DNA of 64,000 bases from Ignatzschineria ureiclastica (GTDB lineage: Bacteria > Pseudomonadota > Gammaproteobacteria > Cardiobacteriales > Wohlfahrtiimonadaceae): positions 196,498-260,497 of the forward strand of contig NZ_QEWQ01000002.1 of the NCBI RefSeq assembly GCF_003121845.1, in the 5' to 3' direction. Positions 1-8,842 of this stretch are shown here, in pieces. Within the stretch, counting starts at the first letter, position 1. Each line of letters starts with the position of its first letter. The position numbers and the translations under genes are program-made. The notes below the pieces were generated by a model, which did not search any database, was not told the origin of the DNA, and saw only the letters and a program-made list of their open reading frames with translations.

Positions 1-1
1 A

Positions 2-781
2 GGCAATGGCTCAACGGGCGGTAATGGCTCCACTGGCGGCAATGGCTCAACGGGCGGTAACGGCTCAACAGGTGGTAATGGATCATCTGAAGGCAATGGT
101 TCCACCGGAGGTAATGGCTCAACGGGCGGTAATGGTTCCACCGGCGGTAACGGCTCAACGGGCGGTAACGGCTCAACGGGCGGTAATGGCTCAACGGGCG
201 GTAACGGCTCCACCGGAGGCAACGGTTCAACGGGCGGAAATGGCTCCACTGGCGGTAATGGTTCCACCGGAGGTAATGGCTCAACGGGCGGCAACGGCTC
301 AACCGGCGGCAATGGCTCAACCAGTGGCAACGGCTCAAATGGCGGAAATGGTTCCACTGTAGGTAATGGTTCAACGGGCGGCAATGGCTCATCTGGAGGC
401 AATGGCTCAACCGGTGGTAATGGCTCAATGGGCGGAAATGGTTCCACCGGCGGTAATGGCTCAACGGGCGGTAATGGCTCAACGGGTGGTAATGGCTCAA
501 CGGGCGGTAACGGCTCATCTGGAGGCAATGGCTCCACCGGAGGCAATGGCTCCACCGGAGGCAATGGCTCAACGGGCGGTAACGGCTCATCTGGAGGCAA
601 CGGTTCAACAGGTGGTAATGGTTCCACCGGAGGTAATGGTTCCACCGGCGGCAACGGCTCAACAGGTGGCAATGGATCATCTGAAGGAAATGGTTCCACC
701 GGAGGTAATGGCTCATCTGGAGGCAATGGTTCCACTGGTGGCAACGGCTCAACGGGCGGTAATGGCTCCACCGGCGGTAAC
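2..781 (+). repeat. 18-bp tandem repeat encoding GGNGS(T/S)
   Basis: About 43 head-to-tail copies of an 18-bp unit, all in the coding frame of the autotransporter. Copies differ mostly at third positions (ggc/ggt, aac/aat), with occasional replacements such as S-S-E or T-V in place of S-T-G. The array extends leftwards out of the window. Confidence 0.95.
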
Positions 782-2128
782 GGTTCAAATGGCAGCGGAT
801 CAGATAATGGTTCAAATGGCAGCGGATCAGATAATGGTTCAAATGGCAGCGGATCAGATAATGGTTCAAACGGTAGTGGATCGGATAATGGTTCAAATGG
901 CAGTGGATCAGATAATGGCTCAAATGGTAGTGGATCAGATAATGGTTCAAACGGTAGCGGATCAGATAATGGCTCAAATGGTAGTGGATCAGATAATGGT
1001 TCAAACGGTAGCGGATCAGATAATGGTTCAAACGGTAGCGGATCAGATAATGGTTCAAATGGCAGCGGATCAGATGATGGTTCAAACGGTAGTGGATCAG
1101 ATGATGGTTCAAACGGTAGCGGATCAGATGATGGTTCAAACGGTAGCGGATCAGATAATGGTTCAAATGGCAGTGGATCGGGTAATAAACCCGATCATGT
1201 AAAAGTGAATCCTGCGCTAAAATCATTGCATGAAGGGCGTATGGCAATGTTACAACTGCTGCTTCGAGGTGCGGATAATTTAGCTAATAACGTTTGGAAT
1301 ATTATTGGGCAACAGGATTTTGTAGAGGGCTATGTTCCTTTTGCGGATCTTTATGCTGGGCATTCAAAATACTCAAGCGATTCAATCATTCGGGCGAATG
1401 AGTATCTTTTAACCGCGGGTGCTGCTTTCCGTTTAAATCAATGGACCTTAGTACCGGTACTTGAAATGGGCTGGTCTGATTATAAGGGTACAAGTAATTA
1501 TCGTGGTCATCTTCGTAGTAGTGGAGATAATCGTTACTATGGAGCAGGTTTATTATGGCGATATGATGCGGAAAATCGTCTTTATGCGGAGGGAAGTTTC
1601 CGTATTGGTCGAGCGCATAATGAATTTGAATCTAAAGATTTGACACATGCTGCAACAGGTGAGAGAGCAAATTATGATATTAAAGGTACCTATTATGGTG
1701 CGCATATTGGTCTAGGATATCTTACTGAAATTGATTCGGCGAATATCATTGATTTCAATGCTCAATTTTTGTGGACGAAACTTCAAGGAAAAAACCTTCG
1801 AGTAGTTGGTGATCCTATTGATTTTGATGATATGAGTTCTAAACGAGTACGAGTAGGATTTGAGTGGAAGCATAAAGCCAATGAACGCTTCAATATGCGA
1901 GCAGGTGTAGCTTATGAATATGAATTCTCAGATAGAGATGGTTTAACGACCTATCATCAATTTAATGTGGATGGTTTGTCGTTAAAAGGGAGTACAGGTA
2001 TTGTGAATTTTGGTGCAACCTTAAAACCCTCAGATCGTTCACGTTGGTCTTATGATGTAGATGTTATGGGATATGCAGGTAAACGAAAAGGGGCTGCATT
2101 GAATATGAAAGCGAATTATGAGTTTTAG
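2..2128 (+). CDS. autotransporter-like outer-membrane protein, 5' partial
   Basis: The reading frame is open from the first bases of the window, so the N-terminus lies upstream. Visible residues 1-260 are about 43 copies of a six-residue G-G-N-G-S-T/S unit. Residues 261-395 are 15 copies of a nine-residue unit, GSNGSGSDN (D or N at the last place; the final copy is degenerate). Residues 396-708 form a non-repetitive domain that starts with an amphipathic helix ([20 protein letters not shown]). It then shows alternating aromatic/polar strands and ends in Phe (ANYEF), the usual beta-signal of outer-membrane barrels. This is typical of a type V autotransporter translocator domain, so the repeats are probably surface-exposed stalk. 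The passenger function cannot be judged because it is outside the window. A factor-independent terminator follows the stop. Confidence 0.8.
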   Translation, partial: GNGSTGGNGSTGGNGSTGGNGSTGGNGSSEGNGSTGGNGSTGGNGSTGGNGSTGGNGSTGGNGSTGGNGSTGGNGSTGGNGSTGGNGSTGGNGSTGGNGSTGGNGSTSGNGSNGGNGSTVGNGSTGGNGSSGGNGSTGGNGSMGGNGSTGGNGSTGGNGSTGGNGSTGGNGSSGGNGSTGGNGSTGGNGSTGGNGSSGGNGSTGGNGSTGGNGSTGGNGSTGGNGSSEGNGSTGGNGSSGGNGSTGGNGSTGGNGSTGGNGSNGSGSDNGSNGSGSDNGSNGSGSDNGSNGSGSDNGSNGSGSDNGSNGSGSDNGSNGSGSDNGSNGSGSDNGSNGSGSDNGSNGSGSDNGSNGSGSDDGSNGSGSDDGSNGSGSDDGSNGSGSDNGSNGSGSGNKPDHVKVNPALKSLHEGRMAMLQLLLRGADNLANNVWNIIGQQDFVEGYVPFADLYAGHSKYSSDSIIRANEYLLTAGAAFRLNQWTLVPVLEMGWSDYKGTSNYRGHLRSSGDNRYYGAGLLWRYDAENRLYAEGSFRIGRAHNEFESKDLTHAATGERANYDIKGTYYGAHIGLGYLTEIDSANIIDFNAQFLWTKLQGKNLRVVGDPIDFDDMSSKRVRVGFEWKHKANERFNMRAGVAYEYEFSDRDGLTTYHQFNVDGLSLKGSTGIVNFGATLKPSDRSRWSYDVDVMGYAGKRKGAALNMKANYEF
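782..1186 (+). repeat. 27-bp tandem repeat encoding GSNGSGSD(N/D)
   Basis: Fifteen copies of a 27-bp unit that follow the 18-bp array without a gap and stay in frame. Copies 11-13 encode D-D instead of D-N. The last copy ends GSG instead of GSD and leads into the barrel domain. Confidence 0.95.
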
Positions 2129-2198
2129 TTCTATGAGTTTAAGTACTATTCATTTTACGTTCGGTTAATTGGATAACTCTAGACTTTAAAATTCATTC

Positions 2199-2232
2199 AA
2201 AGCCGTTATGGGAATTCCTGTAACGGCTTTTA
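2199..2232 (+). terminator. terminator of the autotransporter gene
   Basis: A 10-bp perfect stem (aaagccgtta / taacggcttt) with a 12-base loop, followed by a short T-rich tail. It lies 70 bases after the stop codon. Confidence 0.8.
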
Positions 2233-2277
2233 TAATAAATGGGCGGTTTGATATCCTATGTTGTAAGGGTGTCAGAG

Positions 2278-2408
2278 ATATAGTTATGTCGGGTTAAAAT
2301 AAGCTTATTTAAATGCCGGCGCATCGGCTGTAATAAATAAGGAAGACATTCTATTCGGCATCTTGCAAGTGTTGTTTAAAATCATTTTTCCTAAACCAAA
2401 TTTACTAT
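2278..2408 (+). repeat. dispersed MITE-like element, copy 1
   Basis: A 131-bp intergenic block sharing its core with copies at 33157-33292 (opposite strand) and 49847-50019. Common blocks are aataagcttatt, atgccggcgcatc and cggcatcttgcaagtgtt. The outer ends are imperfect inverted repeats: the left begins atatagt..., and the right end read in reverse begins atagtaaatttggttta. It has no coding capacity. It overlaps the region upstream of the phosphodiesterase gene. Confidence 0.75.
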
Positions 2409-2446
2409 GGTTTATAAGGAATAGTTATTATAAGCGGAGGATACCT

Positions 2447-2989
2447 ATGGAAAAGACGATAGAAAAAAGTAATCAGGAGACAATGAAAATACTCGTTTTA
2501 TCCGATTCTCATGGGGATGGGAATACGGTATTAAAGATTGTTGAAAAGCATTACGATGAGATTGAGGGGCTTATTTTTCTTGGGGATGGTGCTGAAGAGA
2601 TTGTTGAATTAAGTTATATCTATCCTAATTTACCAATCTATGCAGTGACCGGTAATAATGATCGTATTCAACGCGGTGGGCGAGTTTCATTTCCGTTAGA
2701 ACAAGTGATCGAAATTGCCGGTAGACGAATCTATCTTACTCATGGACATATTGCGGATTATCGGGATGTCGCCGAAGCGGTCATTGCTCGAGCTAGATCT
2801 GAAGGCGCTTCGATTGCACTGCATGGACATCTTCATATACCAAATCAGATTGAGCATGATGATGTAACGCTGTTAAGCCCCGGCAGTATCCGTTATCCGC
2901 GTGGTGGTAGTCAGCCAAGTTATATGCTGCTCTCTTTTATCAATACGCAATTTAATATTCAAAAATGTGAGGTTGCGCTCCTCTCTTGA
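2447..2989 (+). CDS. yfcE: YfcE/MJ0936-type metallophosphoesterase
   Basis: Predicted cytosolic phosphodiesterase of about 180 residues, the usual size for the YfcE family. The five metal-binding signatures of calcineurin-like phosphoesterases appear in order: DSHGD, GDG, GNND, THGH and HGHLH. Physiological substrates of the family are not well defined. The start at 2447 has a GGAGG site seven bases upstream. An internal ATG at 2483 (MKILVLSDSHGD), with its own AGGAG, gives the length most relatives have and is a real alternative. A longer frame to 2363 is rejected because it would run through the dispersed repeat. It is transcribed alone, between that repeat and a long leader of nrdA. Confidence 0.85.
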   Translation: MEKTIEKSNQETMKILVLSDSHGDGNTVLKIVEKHYDEIEGLIFLGDGAEEIVELSYIYPNLPIYAVTGNNDRIQRGGRVSFPLEQVIEIAGRRIYLTHGHIADYRDVAEAVIARARSEGASIALHGHLHIPNQIEHDDVTLLSPGSIRYPRGGSQPSYMLLSFINTQFNIQKCEVALLS

Positions 2990-3397
2990 TAATCAATTGC
3001 TTTGGTAGATAATTTGATTAGATAACTTGATTCCTTACAATCTTGACCTTTCGTTGCTACCTAGTAAAAAACATAAATTTCAAGTTATTTATTTTAGAAA
3101 ATTTAAAGTTGCCGAAAGCGGTTATAGTTACTATCTTTTCCGCTTTTCAAGTTCTGAATCGAATATTCCTTACGCTTACTTTGGTGGGGGAAGAGTGATA
3201 TAGTAGACACACTTAAATAAGGTTGAGATTCTCTCATCACTTTCTAATAGAATTGTTAAATAAATGCTCAATTTCCACTTTTTGTCGTCGATGATGAGAG
3301 GCGGGAATTTTTTGTTTTTTAGTGATTAGAAAATCTCAATAAACTGTTTATGGAAATATTTTCTTGTTGTTAATAAATAATAGGTGCGGGTGCTGAA
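2990..3397 (+). promoter_or_regulatory. 408-bp leader region of nrdA with inverted repeat
   Basis: No credible reading frame. It holds a 9-bp perfect inverted repeat (ctctcatca 3231-3239, tgatgagag 3292-3300) followed within ten bases by two T-runs at about 3308-3320. This could be a long-looped terminator or an attenuator. Nothing resembling a cobalamin riboswitch or a DnaA box was recognised. Confidence 0.35.
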
Positions 3398-5641
3398 ATG
3401 ATTAATTACGTAGTAAAGAGCAATGGTGATCGAGAAAAATTCGAAGCCGAGAAATTGAATAAGTGGGCAGAGTTTGCAGCTCATTATGAAGTGGATTGGA
3501 GTGCAATTGCGCTTGAGGCTTATCGGAAATGTTACGATGGCTGTACTACGTTAGAATTGCATAAAGCAATGATTGATGCTTGCGTTGAGAGAGAAGATCA
3601 TCAACACCTTAAAATGGCAGGTCGTCTTTTAATCGGGACGATCTATAAAGAAGCTTTTGGTGGCTTTAGACAAATTCCAAGTTTACCTGAATTTTATGAT
3701 CGCATGGTCGCTCTAAAACATTGGGAAGCGATGGATTATAATCGTGAAGAGCTTGAAAAGCTTGAAGCCATTATCGATCATAATATTGATATTAACTACA
3801 ATTACACGACATTGCGTCAGATGAAAGATCGCTATCTTATTAGTAATCGTGTAACAGGCCTTTGTCTTGAATCTCCACAATTTATGTTTATGGGTATGGC
3901 GATGCAAAATATGCAAAACCAACCTCGTGAACGCCGGATGGAAGATATTGCCAAGCTTTATCGCTATCTTAACGAACTGAAGATCAATACGCCGACACCA
4001 ATGCTAATTAATATGCGTACACCGCATAAAGGCTATGCTTCTTGTTGTGTTTATACAACCGATGATAATGTGAAAAGTCTTTCAGTGGGCGATCATATTG
4101 CGTATATGATGACATGTGCTTCAGCGGGTATTGGCTCACATCTTTTAACACGCTCAAAAGGGGATCCGGTTAAAGAAGGACGTGTTGTGCATCAAGGTAA
4201 ATTACCTTACTACCGTATGATTCAGTCAGCGGTACACGCGAATATGCAGGCATCTCGCGGTGGTTCTGCAACGGTCTATTTTAATGTATTAGATCCAGAA
4301 ATCTTTGATCTATTAGTATTGAAAAATCCAACGACAATTACACAAAAACGAATTCGGGATATCGATTATGCCATGATCGTGAATCGTTATTTTGTCGAAA
4401 AAGTAGCGCGAAACGAAGATTGGATGCTAGTGAGCTTACTTTATGCACCAAAGTTATATGAACTATTTTATAGTGAAGATTATGAAGCCTTTAAAGCAGA
4501 ATATGAGCGCGTATTAGCAGATGATTCTGTGAAGAAAACACTTGTAAAAGCGCGTGATATTGCGATTAAATCGCTTACTGAAGCCGCTGAAACAGGTCGT
4601 ATTTATCTCACCTACATTGATGAGATGAATCGTCATACACCCTTTAAAGACACGATCTATTCATCAAACCTCTGTTTAGAGATTGCGTTGCCGACGAAAC
4701 CTTATACCGGCATGATGGATCTCTATTCTGATGATCCAGTTGGTGAAATTGGCCTCTGTTCATTAGCCTCGATTGTGGTAGGGCGCGTATCAGAAGAAGA
4801 GTATGAGGATGTTGCTTATTACTGTGCATTGATGATCGATAATGTGATTGAGATTATGGAATATCCATTTGCATCATTAGCGACTACAGCACAAGCGCGC
4901 CGCTCAATTGGTGTCGGGATCACAAACCTTGCGCATGAGATGGCTTTGAAGAAATTAAGCTATGCTTCAAGGGAAGGTAAAAATTATATCCATCAGATCG
5001 CAGAACGTCACTCTTATTTCTTGCATAAAGCGAGTTTGCGTTTAGCACAAGAGAAGGGCAATGCGAAATGGATGGATCGTACTAAGTATCCTGAAGGATG
5101 GTTACCGATTGATACTTACAATAAAAATGTCGATACAGTCCATAACCAAGAATTACTCTATGATTGGGAAGCATTGCGTCAAGCGATTATTGCTCAAGGC
5201 GGTATTCGTCATTCTGTATTAGAAGCGATGATGCCGGTAGAATCGAGCTCACAGCTTACTAATACAACGAATGGTCTCTATCCTATTCGGAACTTGAAAG
5301 TGATGAAGACATCAGGAACCGGTAAAAACTTACTACTTGCGCCTGATATGGATACTTTAGCGCCGTACTATGATATTGCTTGGAACTTAGATTCTAAAGA
5401 TCTTATCGAGATGTATGCTATTATTCAGAAGTTCACCGGGCAGGCGATTAGTGCCGATCTTTACTTGAATATGCAAAGCCAGCAGACAATTTCAAGCAGA
5501 CAATTACTCTCTGACTTTATCTATATGATGAAATTAGGATGTAAAACAAGATATTACCTCAATAGTGCTTCCGGAATTGTGCATGAAGGCTATGAGAAAG
5601 TAGAAGATCAGAGCTGCGCCGGCGGTGCTTGCACCCTATAG
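3398..5641 (+). CDS. nrdA: class Ia ribonucleotide reductase, alpha subunit
   Basis: Large subunit that reduces ribonucleoside diphosphates to deoxyribonucleotides in the cytosol, with NrdB supplying the radical. 747 residues, normal for the family. Residues 1-90 form the ATP-cone allosteric domain. The redox cysteines are visible at about 217 (YASCCVY) and 454 (GLCSLAS), and the active-site N-x-C-x-E is at 424-428 (NLCLE). The radical-transfer tyrosine pair is at 719-720 (TRYYLNS), and the C-terminal swinging thiols are SCAGGACTL. nrdB follows after 172 bases on the same strand, so the pair is probably co-transcribed from the long leader upstream. Confidence 0.97.
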   Translation: MINYVVKSNGDREKFEAEKLNKWAEFAAHYEVDWSAIALEAYRKCYDGCTTLELHKAMIDACVEREDHQHLKMAGRLLIGTIYKEAFGGFRQIPSLPEFYDRMVALKHWEAMDYNREELEKLEAIIDHNIDINYNYTTLRQMKDRYLISNRVTGLCLESPQFMFMGMAMQNMQNQPRERRMEDIAKLYRYLNELKINTPTPMLINMRTPHKGYASCCVYTTDDNVKSLSVGDHIAYMMTCASAGIGSHLLTRSKGDPVKEGRVVHQGKLPYYRMIQSAVHANMQASRGGSATVYFNVLDPEIFDLLVLKNPTTITQKRIRDIDYAMIVNRYFVEKVARNEDWMLVSLLYAPKLYELFYSEDYEAFKAEYERVLADDSVKKTLVKARDIAIKSLTEAAETGRIYLTYIDEMNRHTPFKDTIYSSNLCLEIALPTKPYTGMMDLYSDDPVGEIGLCSLASIVVGRVSEEEYEDVAYYCALMIDNVIEIMEYPFASLATTAQARRSIGVGITNLAHEMALKKLSYASREGKNYIHQIAERHSYFLHKASLRLAQEKGNAKWMDRTKYPEGWLPIDTYNKNVDTVHNQELLYDWEALRQAIIAQGGIRHSVLEAMMPVESSSQLTNTTNGLYPIRNLKVMKTSGTGKNLLLAPDMDTLAPYYDIAWNLDSKDLIEMYAIIQKFTGQAISADLYLNMQSQQTISSRQLLSDFIYMMKLGCKTRYYLNSASGIVHEGYEKVEDQSCAGGACTL

Positions 5642-5813
5642 TCAGAAGCGTTAACCTAAAGTAACTCTTGCTCTAATTCAGTGATTGCAGGGTTAGAAAA
5701 GGTTAGCGCTATCGACCTATACTGCTGAAAATCAGCCTTAATAGTTACAGAACAGATAGAGATTTAATTCGGTGAAGCCTTAGCAACTTTACCGTTTTAG
5801 AGGAGAATGAGTA

Positions 5814-6911
5814 ATGGAAGAAGTATCAATTTTTAATCAGAAGAATGATAATTGGCAAACAGGTCAATATCCGCTCTTCTTAGGCGAGCCTCTTGCGCTC
5901 TATGATTCAATTAACACCCCTTATCCGCGGTTATTTGATCTATATAAATTACAAAAGTCGATGGACTGGACAGAAGATGAGGTGAATTTGGAGCAATCGA
6001 GAATGGATCTTCTCAACTGTTCTAAAAATAACTATGACATTATGGTCAAAACATTGGCATTCCAATGGGAACTGGATTCAGTCGCTTCCCGTACGGTTGC
6101 GCCATTGTTTGCTCCTTTTGTTACAAACTCAGAATTGTGGGTGATGCTCTCGAAGCAATCAGAGATTGAAAATCTGCACGCATTGACTTACTCAGAGATT
6201 ATTCGTCAATGTATCTCTGATCCTCAAGAAGTTTTTAAAGAAGTGATGCGCAATGATGAAGTTTTAAATCGTTCAACAACGGTCATTGATTGTTTTGATG
6301 AGTTAGATCGTTACGGTTCACTCTATAAGCTCGGTAAAATTGATCGAGAATCAAGAGAACTGAAATCGGTGGTATTAAAAGGTTTTGTTGCACTCTATTG
6401 TCTTGAGAAAATCGAGTTTATGAGTTCATTTGCTTGTACTTTTGCCCTCGCTGAGCAAAATATTTTCCAAGGCATTGCCAAGTTAGTACAAAAAATTGCC
6501 CAAGATGAGCAAGTTCACGTGATGATGGATGAAGCGGTTTTAGAGATCCTTTTCAAAGATCCATTCTGGGTAGAGTTATTGCAAGAGAATAAGGAAGAGA
6601 TTTACGCCATTATCAAAAGTGTGATTGATCAAGAATTTGATTGGAACCGCTATCTTTTTAGCGAAGGGCGTTCGATCGTCGGTCTGAATGAGATGCTACT
6701 CAATGAATGGGTTCTCTGGAATGCGCAAGATCTTTACCAATTCTTAGGTTTAGAGAATCCCTATAAACGCATAGCAAAAAATCCGCTCTCTTGGATGGAT
6801 AACTGGTTTGATCTTAATAAAACACAAAATGCAAACCAAGAGATGGATAATACCAATTATCGTCTTAACAGCGTCACAGATGATGCAGAAGATGAGATTT
6901 TTGATATTTAA
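5814..6911 (+). CDS. nrdB: class Ia ribonucleotide reductase, beta subunit
   Basis: Radical-generating small subunit, 365 residues. All di-iron ligands of the ferritin-like fold can be placed: D88 (WELDS), E119 and H122 (ENLHALTY), E198 (CLEKIEF), E232 and H235 (DEQVH). The radical tyrosine is Y126, so this is a canonical tyrosyl-radical subunit and not a radical-free variant. The C-terminal tail, which docks into NrdA, is acidic and ends IFDI. The ribosome site is GAGGAG ahead of ATG 5814. A terminator follows at 6953. Confidence 0.96.
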   Translation: MEEVSIFNQKNDNWQTGQYPLFLGEPLALYDSINTPYPRLFDLYKLQKSMDWTEDEVNLEQSRMDLLNCSKNNYDIMVKTLAFQWELDSVASRTVAPLFAPFVTNSELWVMLSKQSEIENLHALTYSEIIRQCISDPQEVFKEVMRNDEVLNRSTTVIDCFDELDRYGSLYKLGKIDRESRELKSVVLKGFVALYCLEKIEFMSSFACTFALAEQNIFQGIAKLVQKIAQDEQVHVMMDEAVLEILFKDPFWVELLQENKEEIYAIIKSVIDQEFDWNRYLFSEGRSIVGLNEMLLNEWVLWNAQDLYQFLGLENPYKRIAKNPLSWMDNWFDLNKTQNANQEMDNTNYRLNSVTDDAEDEIFDI

Positions 6912-6952
6912 GATTAATATCTAGGAATTTGTCTTAGAGAATATAGGTTGCT

Positions 6953-6986
6953 AGCAGTCATTCAAATAAGGATGGCTGCTTTTTTA
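6953..6986 (+). terminator. terminator of nrdAB
   Basis: A 9-bp stem (agcagtcat / atggctgct, one G-T pair) with a 10-base loop, followed by a run of six T. Confidence 0.8.
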
Positions 6987-7150
6987 CGGGTATAGAAATG
7001 TTGGAAGAATGAGATCATTTTTTCCGTTTTAAATGAACTGTTGTCTGAGCTTTCTTGGTCATTATTGATCATCTACCAATATTGTGTAGAGAAAGAATAA
7101 ATCACTATTGATTCCTACTTAGATTTCTACTATGTTATCTATACTTCATC

Positions 7151-7195
7151 TAATCAATAAGACTATTGAACTTCATTTCAAATTCTTATTGATTA
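7151..7195 (+). promoter_or_regulatory. 12-bp perfect inverted repeat upstream of the 97-residue gene
   Basis: taatcaataaga pairs with tcttattgatta across a 21-base spacer, about 60 bases before the start of the small gene. The region 6987-7252 otherwise shows only AT-rich sequence. It could be an operator or a weak hairpin. Confidence 0.4.
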
Positions 7196-7252
7196 TTTTA
7201 TCCTGGGCGATTTCCTAATTGCGGCCCTCTTCAGCTAAAAAGGATTTAAAAA

Positions 7253-7546
7253 ATGACAATTCCAACGAGTTTCCCTTTAACATCTTCTCACTATATCCTT
7301 TCATTTCAAACGGTTCCCGGTTCTGATGTCTTAGCGCTTTGGCTGGAATCTCGAAAGCAAGAGAAGATCTGTCTAGGGCACTACACTATTGCAACACAAT
7401 TAACGTTGCAACCTACGGCAACCACAATCCTCTCTGATATGGCACTGTTAGAAGTTTTAGCATTAGCAAGAGGATATGCACTCTATCGCCGGAAATGTTT
7501 TGCTGAAAAGCCGGTGCTATCAAAAGCAAATTTGCAGCGTGCATAA
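7253..7546 (+). CDS. unrecognised small protein, 97 residues
   Basis: I do not recognise this protein. It starts at ATG 7253 with AAAGGA eight bases upstream and is predicted soluble, with no membrane segment, signal peptide or cysteine cluster. Residues 15-55 look like alternating beta strands (HYILSFQTV, GHYTIATQLTL) and residues 60-82 are probably helical (SDMALLEVLALARGYALYRR). It stands alone between the nrdB terminator and bioB. Base composition and third-position choice resemble its neighbours, which favours a real gene, but nothing else confirms expression. Confidence 0.5.
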   Translation: MTIPTSFPLTSSHYILSFQTVPGSDVLALWLESRKQEKICLGHYTIATQLTLQPTATTILSDMALLEVLALARGYALYRRKCFAEKPVLSKANLQRA

Positions 7547-7663
7547 GGGCAGTGTGTCAGTGGCATTATTTAATTTCCACTCTTTTTCCACTATTTGCCA
7601 AAAATAAATTCACACAAAAAATCTATTTCCCCTATGATAGATCAGTACGTTTTATTTTAAAAA

Positions 7664-7680
7664 AGCGCCGACTGAGCGCT
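7664..7680 (+). other. short hairpin before the bioB ribosome site
   Basis: agcgc / gcgct with a 7-base loop, ending just upstream of the AGAGGAA ribosome site of bioB. It could influence translation or mRNA stability. No BirA-type operator is seen. Confidence 0.3.
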
Positions 7681-7699
7681 AGATAGAGGAATAGACATA

Positions 7700-8728
7700 A
7701 TGGAATATTATACCAATGAGTGGTCAATCGATCGTGCATTAGCGCTTTTTGAAAAGCCACTTTTTGAGCTACTGTATGAAGCACAAACTGTACATCATCA
7801 AAATTTTGATCCAACGAAAGTACAAGTGAGCACCTTGTTATCAATTAAAACTGGGAAGTGTTCAGAAGATTGTAAATATTGTGCGCAAAGTGTACGTTAC
7901 GATACCGGTTTAGAGCCTGAGCAGTTACTTGCAGTAGAAAAGGTGATCGAAGAGGCTCAAGCGGCTAAAGAGACCGGCGCAAGTCGTTTCTGTATGGGCG
8001 CTGCGTGGCGTAACCCAAAAGCTCGCGATATGCCAATGATTAAAATGATGATCGAAGGTGTAAAAGGGCTTGGACTAGAAACTTGTATGACGTTAGGGCA
8101 TCTTAATGCTGAGCAAGCGGGTGAACTTGCGGAAGCAGGGCTTGATTATTACAATCATAATTTAGATACTTCTCCAGAGTTCTACGCGAGTGTTGTAACT
8201 ACTCATAATTACCAACATCGTCTCGATACGCTTGATTATGTACGAGAAGCTGGTATTAAAGTCTGCTCAGGGGGTATTATTGGGTTAGGTGAATCCGTGC
8301 GGGATCGTGCTTCACTGTTGGTGCAATTAGCCAATATGGGAACACCGCCGGAGAGCGTACCGATTAATCGCCTGATTCCCATTCAAGGAACGCCCTTTGA
8401 AGGCAATACGCCGGTAGATGACTTTGATTTTTTACGTACTATTGCGGTCGCGAGAATTATGATGCCAAAATCGATGGTGCGTTTATCTGCAGGTCGGGAA
8501 ACCATGAGTGAAGAGTTGCAAGCGCTCTGCTTTATGGCCGGTGCGAACTCTATTTTCTATGGTGATAAACTTCTAACGACCCCCAATGCTGATCAAATTA
8601 CGGATAAAGAGCTTTTTGAAAAACTCGATCTGACTGCAACGCATGACCCTTATAAACCAGGTCATAATCCACATACAGCACAAAATGAAGTAGAAGCTAA
8701 AGAGCTCAAGAAAGCCTCTATTGCATAG
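7700..8728 (+). CDS. bioB: biotin synthase
   Basis: Radical-SAM enzyme that inserts sulfur into dethiobiotin to form biotin. 342 residues. The SAM-cluster cysteines are C54, C58 and C61 ([12 protein letters not shown]). The conserved blocks [34 protein letters not shown] and LSAGRETMS (which includes the Arg ligand of the 2Fe-2S cluster) are all present. The gene stands alone. The other bio genes are not in the window, and no BirA operator is visible upstream, so control by the biotin repressor is not supported here. The start is an ATG preceded by AGAGGAA. Confidence 0.97.
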   Translation: MEYYTNEWSIDRALALFEKPLFELLYEAQTVHHQNFDPTKVQVSTLLSIKTGKCSEDCKYCAQSVRYDTGLEPEQLLAVEKVIEEAQAAKETGASRFCMGAAWRNPKARDMPMIKMMIEGVKGLGLETCMTLGHLNAEQAGELAEAGLDYYNHNLDTSPEFYASVVTTHNYQHRLDTLDYVREAGIKVCSGGIIGLGESVRDRASLLVQLANMGTPPESVPINRLIPIQGTPFEGNTPVDDFDFLRTIAVARIMMPKSMVRLSAGRETMSEELQALCFMAGANSIFYGDKLLTTPNADQITDKELFEKLDLTATHDPYKPGHNPHTAQNEVEAKELKKASIA

Positions 8729-8801
8729 TTTGATATTGTACTGAAGGTTGAATTGGGATTGTAATTAAATTCTTGTTAATTACCTAATTTGAGATTATAG
8801 G

Positions 8802-8837
8802 AAACTCTACATTGTATATATAATGTAGAGTTTTTTT
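8802..8837 (+). terminator. terminator of bioB
   Basis: 12-bp stem aaactctacatt / aatgtagagttt with an 8-base AT loop and a seven-T tail on the plus strand. It sits between the convergent bioB and lipase genes. Its minus-strand tail is weaker. Confidence 0.85.
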
Positions 8838-8842
8838 GAGAT

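Noticed and set aside
2-1186. Possible CRISPR array because of regular repeats
   Set aside because: There are no unique spacers. The units are head-to-tail, in frame, and translate into a peptide repeat continuous with a barrel domain. No cas genes are near.
6-1202. Two long reading frames in the third frame of the repeat region, rich in MAQRAV and MVQTVADQI
   Set aside because: They are the shifted-frame reading of the 18-bp and 27-bp repeats. The frame that continues into the barrel domain is the real one.
2990-3397. Cobalamin riboswitch for nrdA
   Set aside because: The conserved B12-box and core helices were not seen, and class Ia reductase does not need B12.
5814-6911. NrdB as a radical-tyrosine-lacking variant
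   Set aside because: After aligning E-x-x-H-x-x-x-Y, the tyrosine is present at residue 126 and all metal ligands are kept.
7560-7700. BirA operator upstream of bioB
   Set aside because: No TTGTAAACC/GGTTTACAA-like inverted repeat; only a 5-bp hairpin.
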